Shown: one piece after another, positions 47,924 to 56,128 of the stretch
Layout of the letters: each line of letters opens with the position of its first letter
Numbering within the stretch: position 1 is the stretch's first letter
Assembly: GCA_910585015.1 (NCBI GenBank)
Contig: CAJUCT010000002.1
Coordinates: forward strand, 152,988-216,987
Source: an uncultured Acetatifactor sp.
GTDB lineage: Bacteria > Bacillota > Clostridia > Lachnospirales > Lachnospiraceae
Length of the DNA: 64,000 bases
Reading direction: 5' to 3'
Made by a program: the position numbers and the translations under genes
Notes under the pieces: generated by a model
The model's input: the letters and a program-made list of their open reading frames with translations, nothing else
The model's database searches: none
What the model was told of the DNA's origin: nothing

Positions 47924-49663
47924 CTATACCTGTTTTAAGCCCGATATATCATCATCTATCATCATGGAGTAATTGGTATAATATACCACAAATCCCGGCT
48001 TGGCGCCGTTTGGCTTTTTCACGTGTTTTTTTTGAATATAGTCAATCTCCACTTTCTCCTGTCCCCGGCCTTTGGAATAGTAGGCGGCCAGCTTCGCGGC
48101 CTCCTCGAAGGTGCGGTCGGGCAGGGTGTCGGCGCCTTCGCATTTGACTATCACATGGGAGCCGGGCATACCTTTGGCGTGGAACCACCAGTCCCCTCCG
48201 GAGGCAAACTTGAAGGTCAGTTCGTCGTTCTGATAATTATTTTTCCCCACATACATGTGAAAGCCGTCGCTGCTCATATAGTGAAAGGGCTTGCTGGTGA
48301 CTTTCTCCTTTTTGCCGCCGCGCTTGTGGATGTATCCGCTGGCGGCCAGTTCTTCCCGGATCTGCACCAGATCCTCCTCCAGCAGGGCGATATCCAGGGC
48401 GGTGCTGATGGACTCCAGATGCTCGATCTCCGCTTTGACTTCCTTGGTCAGAGTGGATAGGGCCTCAAAGGTGCGCTTTAACTTGCCATATTTGTCAAAA
48501 TACCGCTTGGCGTTCTCCGCCGGGGTTTGGTCCGGGTCCAGGGGGATGGTGATCATTTCGTTCGTATAGTAGTTCAGGGCCTCCATGGATTTACTGCCCT
48601 CCGGAACATTGTAGCCGTAGGTGTTGATCAGTTCTCCGTAGACCCGGTATTTGTCCCGTTTTTCCGTATCCTTGATCTGCTGCAGCTGCAAATCGTATTT
48701 TTTTACATTGCGCTCCAGGGCGGTCTGCACGATCCGGCGCAGATCCGCAGATTTCTGCCGGATGCGGGTCAGGGTGTTCTTCTCCGCGTAGTAGTGCTCC
48801 AGCAGGGCGGAGACGGAGGCGTAGGGCTGCAGGGTGTCCTGGCCCTGGCTGTACAGCGTCAGAGGCAGGGCAGCGTACTCCGCCGGCTGCTTGCCTGTGT
48901 ATGCGATGACAGGGGCGAAATCGCCGTTCTGTACCCGGTCCATCATTTCCCGGAACACATGGTAGGTTTTTTCCAGTTCCTGAGGCGAGAAAGCGGCGGT
49001 GGGGGCGTCCCCGTCCAGGCCGCTGCGGTGGCAGACCTCCTGGGCCAATATGGGCGATATGCCGGTATAGCTCTGGTAAATAGCCTTGTACAGCACCGCG
49101 GGGCGAGAGGTTAAGGCTGTAATGAACTGTTCCTGCTCACAGCTGAGGGGATCCAGTTTGTCCTGGGTCTGAGCCACAAAATAGGGCTTTCCGGGCAGTA
49201 CTTCCCGGAGACTGCTGACCAGGCCGGACACATGTTTGATGCTGTCCAGAATCATGCCTTCCTCATTGCAGAAGATGATATTGCTGTGCTTGCCCATGAT
49301 CTCCACGATCAGAGTTTTGTGGCAGAGATCTCCCATTTCGTCCAGGTGTTCCACGTCGATATGGATAATGCGCTCCAGGCCGGGCTGGGTGACGGCGGTG
49401 ATGCGTCCGTTCTGCAAATGCTTGCGCAGCAGCATGCAAAATCCCGGAGCCGTCATGGGGCTGGGCTTGTTCTGCCCGGTGAGATATACCAGGGGCAGGG
49501 AGGCGTCCGCGGACAGGAGCAGGCGCCGTTGGCCCTCCCCGGTCTTGATAGTCAGCAGCAGTTCGTCACTTTCCGGCTGTGCTATTTTATACAGTCTGCC
49601 TCCCAGGCAGGTGTCGTTCAGTTCTTTTACGACAGCGGCAATGGTTACACCGTCAAAAGCCAT
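47924..49663 (-). CDS. rqcH: Rqc2 homologue RqcH (NFACT protein)
   Basis: The 579-residue protein begins MAFDGVTIAAVVKELNDTCL followed by GGRLYKIAQP, the NFACT-N start. A helix-hairpin-helix and long coiled-coil region lies at about 200-430, and the NFACT-R domain at about 440-560 (KPFHYMSSDGFHMYVGKNNY; WWFHAKGMPGSHVIVK). RqcH recruits tRNA-Ala to stalled 50S-nascent chain complexes and adds alanine tails. The DR motif of characterised RqcH appears as ER (GLERIIHIDV). The gene is convergent with the flippase gene. Confidence 0.93.
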   Translation of the reverse strand: MAFDGVTIAAVVKELNDTCLGGRLYKIAQPESDELLLTIKTGEGQRRLLLSADASLPLVYLTGQNKPSPMTAPGFCMLLRKHLQNGRITAVTQPGLERIIHIDVEHLDEMGDLCHKTLIVEIMGKHSNIIFCNEEGMILDSIKHVSGLVSSLREVLPGKPYFVAQTQDKLDPLSCEQEQFITALTSRPAVLYKAIYQSYTGISPILAQEVCHRSGLDGDAPTAAFSPQELEKTYHVFREMMDRVQNGDFAPVIAYTGKQPAEYAALPLTLYSQGQDTLQPYASVSALLEHYYAEKNTLTRIRQKSADLRRIVQTALERNVKKYDLQLQQIKDTEKRDKYRVYGELINTYGYNVPEGSKSMEALNYYTNEMITIPLDPDQTPAENAKRYFDKYGKLKRTFEALSTLTKEVKAEIEHLESISTALDIALLEEDLVQIREELAASGYIHKRGGKKEKVTSKPFHYMSSDGFHMYVGKNNYQNDELTFKFASGGDWWFHAKGMPGSHVIVKCEGADTLPDRTFEEAAKLAAYYSKGRGQEKVEIDYIQKKHVKKPNGAKPGFVVYYTNYSMMIDDDISGLKQV

Positions 49664-49775
49664 GTTTACTTCCTCCTTTAATTATAATAGTTCCGTTCCG
49701 CGGGTTCCGCGCCTGTCTGTACACTTTATTATAGCAAATTGCAGGGAAAAGACAAGTGTTTTCCTGTGTCGGCTA

Positions 49776-49804
49776 TTGACTATCAGGACAATCTACATTA
49801 TAAT
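49776..49804 (+). promoter_or_regulatory. Promoter of the yicC-remA-gmk operon
   Basis: TTGACT (49776-49781), 17 bp, TATAAT (49799-49804), 100 bp before the yicC start. The leader contains CTGATTAGGAGTCTGCCAAAG, only loosely like family A. Confidence 0.7.
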
Positions 49805-49904
49805 GTAATGAAGTATGGATGTTTCCCATCCGGAAAAGTGCGGGACATATACCCTGCTTATACTGCTGATTAGGAGTCTGCCAAAGCGGACATGAGGTGT
49901 AAAG

Positions 49905-50783
49905 ATGATAAAAAGTATGACTGGTTTCGGCAGATGTGAGATCACCGAGAACAACCGCAAATTTACTGTGGAGATGAAGTCCGTGAATCATCGGTATCTG
50001 GATATAAATATCAAGATGCCCAAAAAGCTGAACTTTTTTGAGTCCTCTATTCGCACGGAGTTGAAGAATTACATTTCCCGGGGAAAGGTGGATCTGTTTA
50101 TAGCTTACGAGGACTACACGGAGAACAATGCCAGCATACGCTACAACAGGGAGTTGGCCGCGGAGTACATGAAGTATCTCCGACAGATGCAGGAGGACTT
50201 CGGGTTGGAAGATGATATCCGGGTATCTACTCTGTCGCGCTATCCCGATGTCTTTACCATGGAAGAACAGAATGTGGACGAGGAGAAACTGTGGAAAGAG
50301 CTTCAGAAAGCCATCCGTGGAGCCGCGGAGGGTTTTGTGCAGACCCGCATTGTGGAAGGGGAGCATCTGAGGGATGATCTGATAGAGAAGCTGGACGGCA
50401 TGCTGAAGCTGGTGGATTTTATTGCGGAAAGATCTCCGCAGATTGTGCAGGAGTATCGGCAGAAGCTGGAGGACAAAGTAAAGGACCTGCTTGGGGATGC
50501 CCAGGTGGACGAAAACCGGCTGCTGACGGAGGTCACGATATTTGCGGATAAGGTATGTGTGGACGAGGAACTGGTGCGGCTGCGCAGTCATATTACGACC
50601 ACGAAGGCCACTCTGCTGGAAGGCGGCAGCATCGGACGTAAGCTGGATTTTATTGCCCAGGAGATGAACCGGGAGGCCAACACCACCCTGTCTAAGTCCA
50701 ACGATCTGGAGATTTCAAACTGTGCCATTGAACTCAAGACGGAGATTGAAAAGGTTCGTGAGCAGATCCAGAACATTGAGTAG
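49905..50783 (+). CDS. YicC family protein (endoribonuclease-like)
   Basis: The 292-residue protein starts MIKSMTGFGRCEITENNRKF followed by TVEMKSVNHRYLDI, the YicC_N signature. It ends with the DUF1732 motif GGSIGRKLDFIAQEMNREAN and TLSKS. E. coli YicC has been described as an endoribonuclease acting on small RNAs; the role in Firmicutes is less clear. It is the first gene of the conserved yicC-remA-gmk-rpoZ string and starts behind a GAGGTG site. Confidence 0.92.
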   Translation: MIKSMTGFGRCEITENNRKFTVEMKSVNHRYLDINIKMPKKLNFFESSIRTELKNYISRGKVDLFIAYEDYTENNASIRYNRELAAEYMKYLRQMQEDFGLEDDIRVSTLSRYPDVFTMEEQNVDEEKLWKELQKAIRGAAEGFVQTRIVEGEHLRDDLIEKLDGMLKLVDFIAERSPQIVQEYRQKLEDKVKDLLGDAQVDENRLLTEVTIFADKVCVDEELVRLRSHITTTKATLLEGGSIGRKLDFIAQEMNREANTTLSKSNDLEISNCAIELKTEIEKVREQIQNIE

Positions 50784-50798
50784 CGATGAGGATATTTT

Positions 50799-51059
50799 AT
50801 GAATAAATTAATTCATATCGGTTTTGGCAACATAGTCAACACCGGCAAGATTATTGCCATTGTCAGTCCGGAGTCTGCCCCCATCAAGCGGCTGGTGCAG
50901 AAAGCCAAGGAGGAGGGCACCGTCATCGATGCCACCCAGGGGCGCAAGACCAAGGCTGTGTTGGTCATGGAGAACAGCCGGCTTGTGCTGTCGGCCTTGC
51001 TGCCGGAGACCATTGCGGGAAGAGCGCGGGCGGAGAGCGGAGGAAATGAAGATGAATAA
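50799..51059 (+). CDS. remA: RemA/DUF370 family regulatory protein
   Basis: The 86-residue product has the RemA core IHIGFGNIVNTGKIIAIVSP, ESAPIKRLVQKAKEEGTVID and ATQGRKTKAVLVMENSRLVL. In Bacillus RemA is a DNA-binding activator of biofilm matrix and osmoprotection genes and forms an octameric ring. It sits between yicC and gmk, as in most Firmicutes, 15 nt after yicC, and overlaps gmk by 8 bp. The last 10 residues (RAESGGNEDE) are acidic and variable. Confidence 0.92.
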   Translation: MNKLIHIGFGNIVNTGKIIAIVSPESAPIKRLVQKAKEEGTVIDATQGRKTKAVLVMENSRLVLSALLPETIAGRARAESGGNEDE

Positions 51060-51684
51060 AGGTATTTTGACGGTAATTTCCGGTTTTTCCGGTGCCGGCA
51101 AGGGAACACTGATGAAGAGACTGACCCAGGACTATGACAATTATGCGTTGTCCGTGTCTATGACCACCAGATCCCCGAGAGAAGGTGAGCGGGAAGGTAT
51201 AGAATACTTTTTTGTGGACACGGATACTTTTCAGGAGCGTATCCGGCAGGGGCAGATGCTGGAACATGCCTGTTACTGCGGGAATTATTACGGCACCCCC
51301 AAGGATTATGTGCAGCAGCAGCTGGAGAATGGCAGAGACGTGATTCTGGAGATCGAGATCCAGGGAGCCCTGCAGATCAAAGAACTGGTGCCGGACTGCC
51401 TGCTGCTTTTCGTGACGCCTCCCAGTGCGGGAGAACTCAGAAGGCGGTTGGAGGGCAGAGGCACGGAGAACCCGGAGATCATAGCCAAGAGACTGGCCCG
51501 GGCGGCGGAGGAATCAGAAGGCATAGAAGCCTATGATTATATAGTTATAAACGACAACCTGGAGGAGTGTGTCCGGCAGATTCACAGTATGGTGCAGAAC
51601 GCTCATCACACCCCGGCCAGACAGGAAGCATTAATAAAAGAGATCAGGGGAGAACTAAACGGATTCCCGAAAGGAGCAGAATAA
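51052..51684 (+). CDS. gmk: Guanylate kinase
   Basis: ATG 51052 is preferred over 51046 because GGAGGAA lies at a better distance. The 210-residue enzyme has P-loop SGFSGAGKGTL, the GMP-binding segment SVSMTTRSPREGEREGIEYF and ILEIEIQGALQIK. It phosphorylates GMP to GDP with ATP. It overlaps remA by 8 bp and its stop shares one base with the rpoZ start (TAATG), so the genes are translationally coupled. Confidence 0.95.
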   Translation: MNKGILTVISGFSGAGKGTLMKRLTQDYDNYALSVSMTTRSPREGEREGIEYFFVDTDTFQERIRQGQMLEHACYCGNYYGTPKDYVQQQLENGRDVILEIEIQGALQIKELVPDCLLLFVTPPSAGELRRRLEGRGTENPEIIAKRLARAAEESEGIEAYDYIVINDNLEECVRQIHSMVQNAHHTPARQEALIKEIRGELNGFPKGAE

Positions 51685-52073
51685 TGTTACATCCATCTTA
51701 TTCCGATTTAATGAAGGTAGTAAACAGCGAGGTTGAGAGGGGGGAGGCCCCCGTTGTCAACAGCAGATATTCCATAGTAATGGCCACCTCCAAGAGAGCC
51801 AGGCAGATTATCAGCGGCGACGAGCCCCTGGTGGCGGGCGGTATAGGCAAGAAACCTTTGTCTTTGGCGGTAGAGGAATTGAACCAGGGCAAAATCAAGA
51901 TTCTGGCCGAGGATGAGGTCATGGAGGAGCAGGAGGTATATGAGCAGGAAGAGATTCCGGCAACAGACCCGGCAGATACCCAGACGATTCAGAATGAGTC
52001 AGAAAATGAGGAGCAGGAAGTGACCGCGGCGGAGGAAGAAGAGACACTGCAGGCTGAAGAACAAGAAGCGTAA
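51684..52073 (+). CDS. rpoZ: RNA polymerase omega subunit
   Basis: ATG 51684 follows AAAGGAGC. The first 70 residues contain the omega core MLHPSYSDLMKVVNSEVERG and SRYSIVMATSKRARQIISG, with KPLSLAVEELNQGKIKI. The 129-residue protein carries an acidic C-terminal extension of about 55 residues (EEQEVYEQEEIPATDPADTQ...) that is not part of the core fold. Omega helps assemble and stabilise RNA polymerase. It ends the yicC-gmk group; a terminator follows. Confidence 0.9.
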   Translation: MLHPSYSDLMKVVNSEVERGEAPVVNSRYSIVMATSKRARQIISGDEPLVAGGIGKKPLSLAVEELNQGKIKILAEDEVMEEQEVYEQEEIPATDPADTQTIQNESENEEQEVTAAEEEETLQAEEQEA

Positions 52074-52078
52074 GGCAG

Positions 52079-52117
52079 GGGGAGAAATGTTCGGCTATGA
52101 GTATTTCTCCCCTTTTC
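52079..52117 (+). terminator. Terminator after rpoZ
   Basis: GGGGAGAAAT pairs perfectly with ATTTCTCCCC around a 14-nt loop, followed by TTTTC. Confidence 0.8.
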
Positions 52118-52153
52118 TAAAAAAAGGTTAGATACTACAAGGAAGAGGAGAGT

Positions 52154-53518
52154 ATGAAAATACTGTTTATTTCTCTGGGCTGTGATAAGAACCTGGTGGA
52201 TACGGAAGTGATGCTGGAATTATTACGGCAAAAGGGATACAGTTTTACAGATGATGAAAACGAGTGCGATATTGTGGTGGTGAATACCTGCTGTTTTATC
52301 GGAGACGCCAAAGAGGAAAGTATCAATGCGTTGTTGGAGGCGGCACAGCTGAAGAAGAACGGCAGGGTCAAGGCGCTGGTGGCGGCAGGATGTCTGGCTC
52401 AGCGCTATCACAGAGAGATTCAGACAGAGATTCCGGAGGTGGATGCTATCGTGGGCACCACTTGTATCAGCCGGATCGCGGATGCCGTGGAACAGGCGCT
52501 GGCGGGCGGCAAACCTGTATTTGTGCAGGATCCGGATGCACCGGTTGAATTTTGCATCAACAGAGTATTGACTACCGGAGGCCATTATGCCTATTTGAAG
52601 ATTGCGGAGGGATGCAGCAAGCGGTGCAGTTATTGCATCATTCCCCAGATTCGGGGCAGCTACCGCAGCATACCCATGGAGATTCTGCTGGAACAGGCCA
52701 ATGTGCTGGCGGAACAGGGAGTAAAGGAATTGATTCTGGTAGCCCAGGAGACCACCCTGTACGGCCTGGAGAGGTATGGGGAGAAGAGTCTGCCCCTGCT
52801 GCTGCATGAACTGGCCCAGATACCGGGGATTCAGTGGATTAGGATCCTTTACTGTTACCCGGAGGAGATCACGGAAGAACTGATTCAGGCCATCAAAAAA
52901 GAGCCCAAGGTCTGCAATTATCTGGATATTCCCATCCAACATGCCAGTGACCGAATCCTGCGTCGTATGGGTAGACACACCACCCAGAGCCAGATGCGGG
53001 AACTGATCGGCCATCTACGGGAGGAAATACCGGATATCTGTCTGCGTACCACTCTGATCACCGGCTTTCCCGGGGAGACCCAGGAGGATCATGAAAAGTT
53101 GGTGGATTTTGTGAACGAGATGGAATTTGACCGCCTGGGGGTGTTTACCTATTCTCAGGAGGAGGGAACGGCGGCCGCGGAGATGCCGGAACAGATTCCG
53201 GAGGAGCAGAAGGAGACCTGGCGGCAGGAAATTATGGAATTGCAGCAGGAGATTGCGTTTACCAAGGCAGAGGATATGGTGGGCAGAGTGCTGACTGTAA
53301 TGGTGGAGGGAAAGGTGGCGGACGAGGAGGTTTATGTGACCCGTACCTATCGGGATACTCCGGGAGTGGACGGCTATCTGTTTGTACATACTTCCGCTAT
53401 GTTGATGACCGGGGATCTGGTACAGGTACAGGTCACCGGCTGCAATGAGTATGACCTGGTGGGCGAAATCTGGCAGGAGGCGGAAAGTATAGCCGGCAAG
53501 GAACGGAACAATAATTAA
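52154..53518 (+). CDS. rimO: Ribosomal protein S12 methylthiotransferase RimO
   Basis: The 454-residue protein has the N-terminal UPF0004 domain with SLGCDKNLVDTEVMLELL and the cysteines of NTCCFIGDAKEES and AGCLAQRY. The radical SAM motif GCSKRCSYCIIPQIRG (about 156) follows, and then a C-terminal TRAM domain. CDKNLVD distinguishes RimO from MiaB. It adds a methylthio group to an aspartate of S12 using two iron-sulfur clusters. ATG 52154 follows GGAAGAGGAG. Its stop codon lies in the left arm of the palindromic element at 53515. Confidence 0.94.
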   Translation: MKILFISLGCDKNLVDTEVMLELLRQKGYSFTDDENECDIVVVNTCCFIGDAKEESINALLEAAQLKKNGRVKALVAAGCLAQRYHREIQTEIPEVDAIVGTTCISRIADAVEQALAGGKPVFVQDPDAPVEFCINRVLTTGGHYAYLKIAEGCSKRCSYCIIPQIRGSYRSIPMEILLEQANVLAEQGVKELILVAQETTLYGLERYGEKSLPLLLHELAQIPGIQWIRILYCYPEEITEELIQAIKKEPKVCNYLDIPIQHASDRILRRMGRHTTQSQMRELIGHLREEIPDICLRTTLITGFPGETQEDHEKLVDFVNEMEFDRLGVFTYSQEEGTAAAEMPEQIPEEQKETWRQEIMELQQEIAFTKAEDMVGRVLTVMVEGKVADEEVYVTRTYRDTPGVDGYLFVHTSAMLMTGDLVQVQVTGCNEYDLVGEIWQEAESIAGKERNNN

Positions 53519-53606
53519 CGACATAACAAATTTCTGTTTCCGGCCTTGCAAAATCCATATACGAGAGCTTTTGCGAGGCCGAAAACGAAATTTCTAATGT
53601 CGTTAA
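53515..53606. repeat. 92-nt near-perfect palindromic element between rimO and pgsA
   Basis: The ends TTAACGACAT (53515-53524) and ATGTCGTTAA (53597-53606) pair perfectly. Further in AAATTTC/GAAATTT, CGGCCT/AGGCCG and GCAAAA/TTTTGC continue the stem with a few bulges. The apical loop is TCCATATACGAGAGC. It could be a MITE-like insertion or a transcript-end structure; no T run follows. It includes the rimO stop codon. Confidence 0.7.
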
Positions 53607-53647
53607 CTATAAAGATCAATATATAGAATTTTAATGAGGAGCAAGTT

Positions 53648-54214
53648 ATGAATCTACCCAATAAACTGACAATATTTCGCGTGATTTTGATTGTGCCCTT
53701 TGTGGTGGCCCTGCTGGGAGGAGACGCAGGGTGGTTTGGCGAAAACCTGCTGATCCCCGAGATTGTGGCGCTGGCTATTTTTATCATTGCCAGCCTGACG
53801 GATATGATTGACGGAAAGATCGCCAGAAAGTACAACCTGATCACCAATTTCGGCAAATTTATGGACCCTCTGGCGGATAAGCTGCTGGTCAGTGCCGCTC
53901 TGATTGCGCTGGTGTCCATGGGACGTATTCCTGCCTGGGTGGTCATTATCATTATAAGCCGGGAATTTATCATCAGCGGTTTCAGGCTGGTGGCGGCGGA
54001 CAACAGGGTGGTGATCGCGGCGAGTTACTGGGGCAAGTTCAAGACTACCTTCCAGATGATTATGGTGTGTCTGATGATAGTTGACTTGTCCAGGTTCTGG
54101 TCCTGGGTAGGCGCGGTGACGGATGTGATCATGTGGATCGCGTTGCTGCTGACGGTGATATCCCTGGTGGATTATCTGGTAAAGAACAGAACAGTCATGA
54201 AGGGACAGATGTGA
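53648..54214 (+). CDS. pgsA: CDP-diacylglycerol-glycerol-3-phosphate 3-phosphatidyltransferase
   Basis: The 188-residue membrane protein starts MNLPNKLTIFRVILIVPFVV. It has the CDP-alcohol phosphotransferase motif DMIDGKIARKYNLITNFGKF followed by MDPLADK, with all four metal-binding aspartates. It makes phosphatidylglycerolphosphate, the first committed step to phosphatidylglycerol and cardiolipin. ATG 53648 follows GAGGAGC. It is part of the conserved rimO-pgsA-cinA-recA order. Confidence 0.94.
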   Translation: MNLPNKLTIFRVILIVPFVVALLGGDAGWFGENLLIPEIVALAIFIIASLTDMIDGKIARKYNLITNFGKFMDPLADKLLVSAALIALVSMGRIPAWVVIIIISREFIISGFRLVAADNRVVIAASYWGKFKTTFQMIMVCLMIVDLSRFWSWVGAVTDVIMWIALLLTVISLVDYLVKNRTVMKGQM

Positions 54215-54234
54215 GAGGCGAGAGGAAAACTACA

Positions 54235-55503
54235 ATGACAGTGGAATTGATTTGTGTGGGAACGGAGCTTTTACTGGGGAATATTGTGAATACCAATGCC
54301 GCCTATCTGGCAGAAAAGTGTGCCGGGCTGGGTCTGTCATGCTATTATCAGACTGTGGTGGGGGACAATGCGCAGCGTCTGGCTGAAACTCTGCAGGCAG
54401 CGGTAAAGCGCGCGGATATCGTAATATTGTCCGGCGGACTGGGCCCCACAGAGGATGACTTGACCAAGGAAGCGGCGGCTAAAGTCATGAACCGGGAATT
54501 GGTGGAGGATGCTGCCTCCAGAGAACATATCGAGAAGTATTTTGCCTCCCGGAATGCCGTGCCCACGGAAAATAACTGGAAGCAGGCCATGATGCCCCAG
54601 GGCGGTATCATATTGCCCAATCCCAACGGCACCGCGCCGGGGGTCATCATTGCCGACGACGCCACCCATGTGGTGCTGCTGCCGGGGCCTCCTCATGAGT
54701 TAAAGCCCATGTTTGAGAATTATGTGATCCCGTATATAAATAAGCTGGAGCCGGGGGTAATCGCTTCCCAGACCGTTAAGGTATGCGGTATCGGGGAGAG
54801 CAGGGTGGAGACTTTGCTGCAGGACCTGATTGACGGACAGGAAAACCCCACCCTTGCCACTTATGCCAAGCCGGGAGAGGTGCATATCCGGGTGACGGCC
54901 AAGGCGGAGGGGGAGAAGGAAGCGCGCAAACTGATCAAACCCGTGGTCAAAGAGATCAAGAGCCGCATGGGTAACAATATTTACACTACAGACGAGGAAG
55001 TGACTTTGGAGAAAGCGGTGGTGGATCTGCTGGTAGCCAATGAACTCACTGTTACCTGCGCTGAATCCTGCACCGGCGGACTGCTCTCAGGCAGGCTGAT
55101 CAATGTGGCAGGAGTATCGCAGGTCTATAAGTCAGGCTATGTGACTTACTCCAACAAGGCCAAGAGAAAGCTGCTGGGGGTAAAAAAGAGCACACTGGAG
55201 AAGCATGGCGCCGTCAGCCGCCAGACTGCGGAGGAGATGGCCCGGGGCTTGTCCTCTGTGGCAAAGAGTGATGTGGCGGTAGCGGTCACTGGGATAGCAG
55301 GCCCGGACGGGGGGACAGAGGAAAAGCCGGTGGGACTGGTATATATCGCCTGCAGTGTAAAAGGTGAGGTGACGGTGCAGGAGTACCATTTTTCCGGTAA
55401 CCGCCAGATTATCCGGGAGGCGACGGTTTCCGCGGCGCTGGTGCTGATGCGCAGTTGTATTTTGGAATACTTCAGCGAGATTACCTTTGGAAAGAAAAAG
55501 TAG
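54235..55503 (+). CDS. cinA: CinA family protein (competence/damage-inducible protein A)
   Basis: ATG 54235 follows GAGAGGAAAA. The 422-residue protein has an N-terminal MoaB-like/COG1058 domain (TVELICVGTELLLGNIVNTN; LSGGLGPTEDDLTKEAAAKV). The C-terminal domain (CAESCTGGLLSGRLINVAGV; VAVTGIAGPDGGTEEKPVGL) is the PncC-type NMN deamidase. Enzymes of this type hydrolyse NMN and ADP-ribose and can act in pyridine nucleotide salvage. It lies upstream of recA as in many Firmicutes, but here 625 bp separate them. Confidence 0.93.
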   Translation: MTVELICVGTELLLGNIVNTNAAYLAEKCAGLGLSCYYQTVVGDNAQRLAETLQAAVKRADIVILSGGLGPTEDDLTKEAAAKVMNRELVEDAASREHIEKYFASRNAVPTENNWKQAMMPQGGIILPNPNGTAPGVIIADDATHVVLLPGPPHELKPMFENYVIPYINKLEPGVIASQTVKVCGIGESRVETLLQDLIDGQENPTLATYAKPGEVHIRVTAKAEGEKEARKLIKPVVKEIKSRMGNNIYTTDEEVTLEKAVVDLLVANELTVTCAESCTGGLLSGRLINVAGVSQVYKSGYVTYSNKAKRKLLGVKKSTLEKHGAVSRQTAEEMARGLSSVAKSDVAVAVTGIAGPDGGTEEKPVGLVYIACSVKGEVTVQEYHFSGNRQIIREATVSAALVLMRSCILEYFSEITFGKKK

Positions 55504-55976
55504 CCCATATATGGACGAATTTGTGAAAAGAATATAAAGTGTATCATATCTCTTGTGCTTGCGCAGGAAATGTGGTACATTTTCTGTATGCAAGGACAGA
55601 CTGCTGGGAAGATTTCGTGTCTCCAGGAATGTCTGTCGGTGCTGGATTCCAATTTTGCTATATTCTTATATAGTCCGGCGTTTCGCCTGTGCATTCATGA
55701 GGGTAGAAAATAAGGAGATTTTTCTGTCAGTGTTCAGAGAATTATCTAATGTGACAGCATTGGAGGCTGCTCCGCGCAAAGCAGCGCTGACAGAGAATCT
55801 GCGGAACAAGGTTAGTCTGGAGGATTTATATCCATTATACCGATTTACGCAGCGACACGGAAAGATGGATAATCTTGAAATAGGAGGGGGAATGGGTATG
55901 AGTACTGTTTATTGGACTTGAAATGCGGTATGATGGGTATAACAACAGGACAGAGGGAGAATCCTCCAAAAAAGAG
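55504..55976 (+). other. Long cinA-recA intergenic region
   Basis: This 473-bp stretch has no securely identified gene. Near its start CTTGC..AAATGT-GGT-ACATTT..GCAAG (55558-55594) forms a bulged hairpin. A small ORF at 55697-55921 is listed separately. No strong terminator for cinA and no family A copy was found before 56053. Confidence 0.5.
55697..55921 (+). CDS. Possible small hypothetical protein
   Basis: An ORF from ATG 55697 would give 74 residues (MRVENKEIFLSVFRELSNVT ... SLEDLYPLYRFTQRHGKMD). The composition is protein-like, with an amphipathic helical start, but no ribosome binding site precedes this ATG; AAGGAG at about 55712 lies inside the frame and might serve a later non-ATG start. 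It may be a degraded gene. No family was recognised. Confidence 0.3.
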   Translation: MRVENKEIFLSVFRELSNVTALEAAPRKAALTENLRNKVSLEDLYPLYRFTQRHGKMDNLEIGGGMGMSTVYWT

Positions 55977-56030
55977 TTGACAAAGTCGAACAAATGTTTT
56001 ATTCTATACGGGACGAGAACATTTGTTCTC
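55977..56030 (+). promoter_or_regulatory. recA promoter with two LexA (SOS) boxes
   Basis: TTGACA (55977-55982), 17 bp, TATTCT (56000-56005). SOS box 1, CGAACAAATGTTTT (55987-56000), fills the spacer and touches the -10. SOS box 2, GAGAACATTTGTTCTC (56015-56030), has perfect arms and covers the expected start site. Both fit the Gram-positive LexA consensus GAAC-N4-GTTC, box 1 with one base off. Confidence 0.8.
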
Positions 56031-56052
56031 CGCGTAAAGATAAACTCGAGAG

Positions 56053-56122
56053 TGGAAACAATTCTTCCAAATAAAGATTGGCGCAGTGTCCCGGGAGGTT
56101 CCGGGAGATGCCGGAAAAGAGG
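56053..56122 (+). repeat. Family A repeat in the recA leader
   Basis: TGGAA..TTCCA (56053-56069) is a weakened hairpin 1. AAAGATTGGCGCAG follows, then hairpin 2 as TCCCGG-GAGGTT-CCGGGA (56089-56106) and the tail ATGCCGGAAAAGAGG. The tail is the recA Shine-Dalgarno sequence, 6 nt before the ATG. Confidence 0.65.
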
Positions 56123-56128
56123 TTAATC

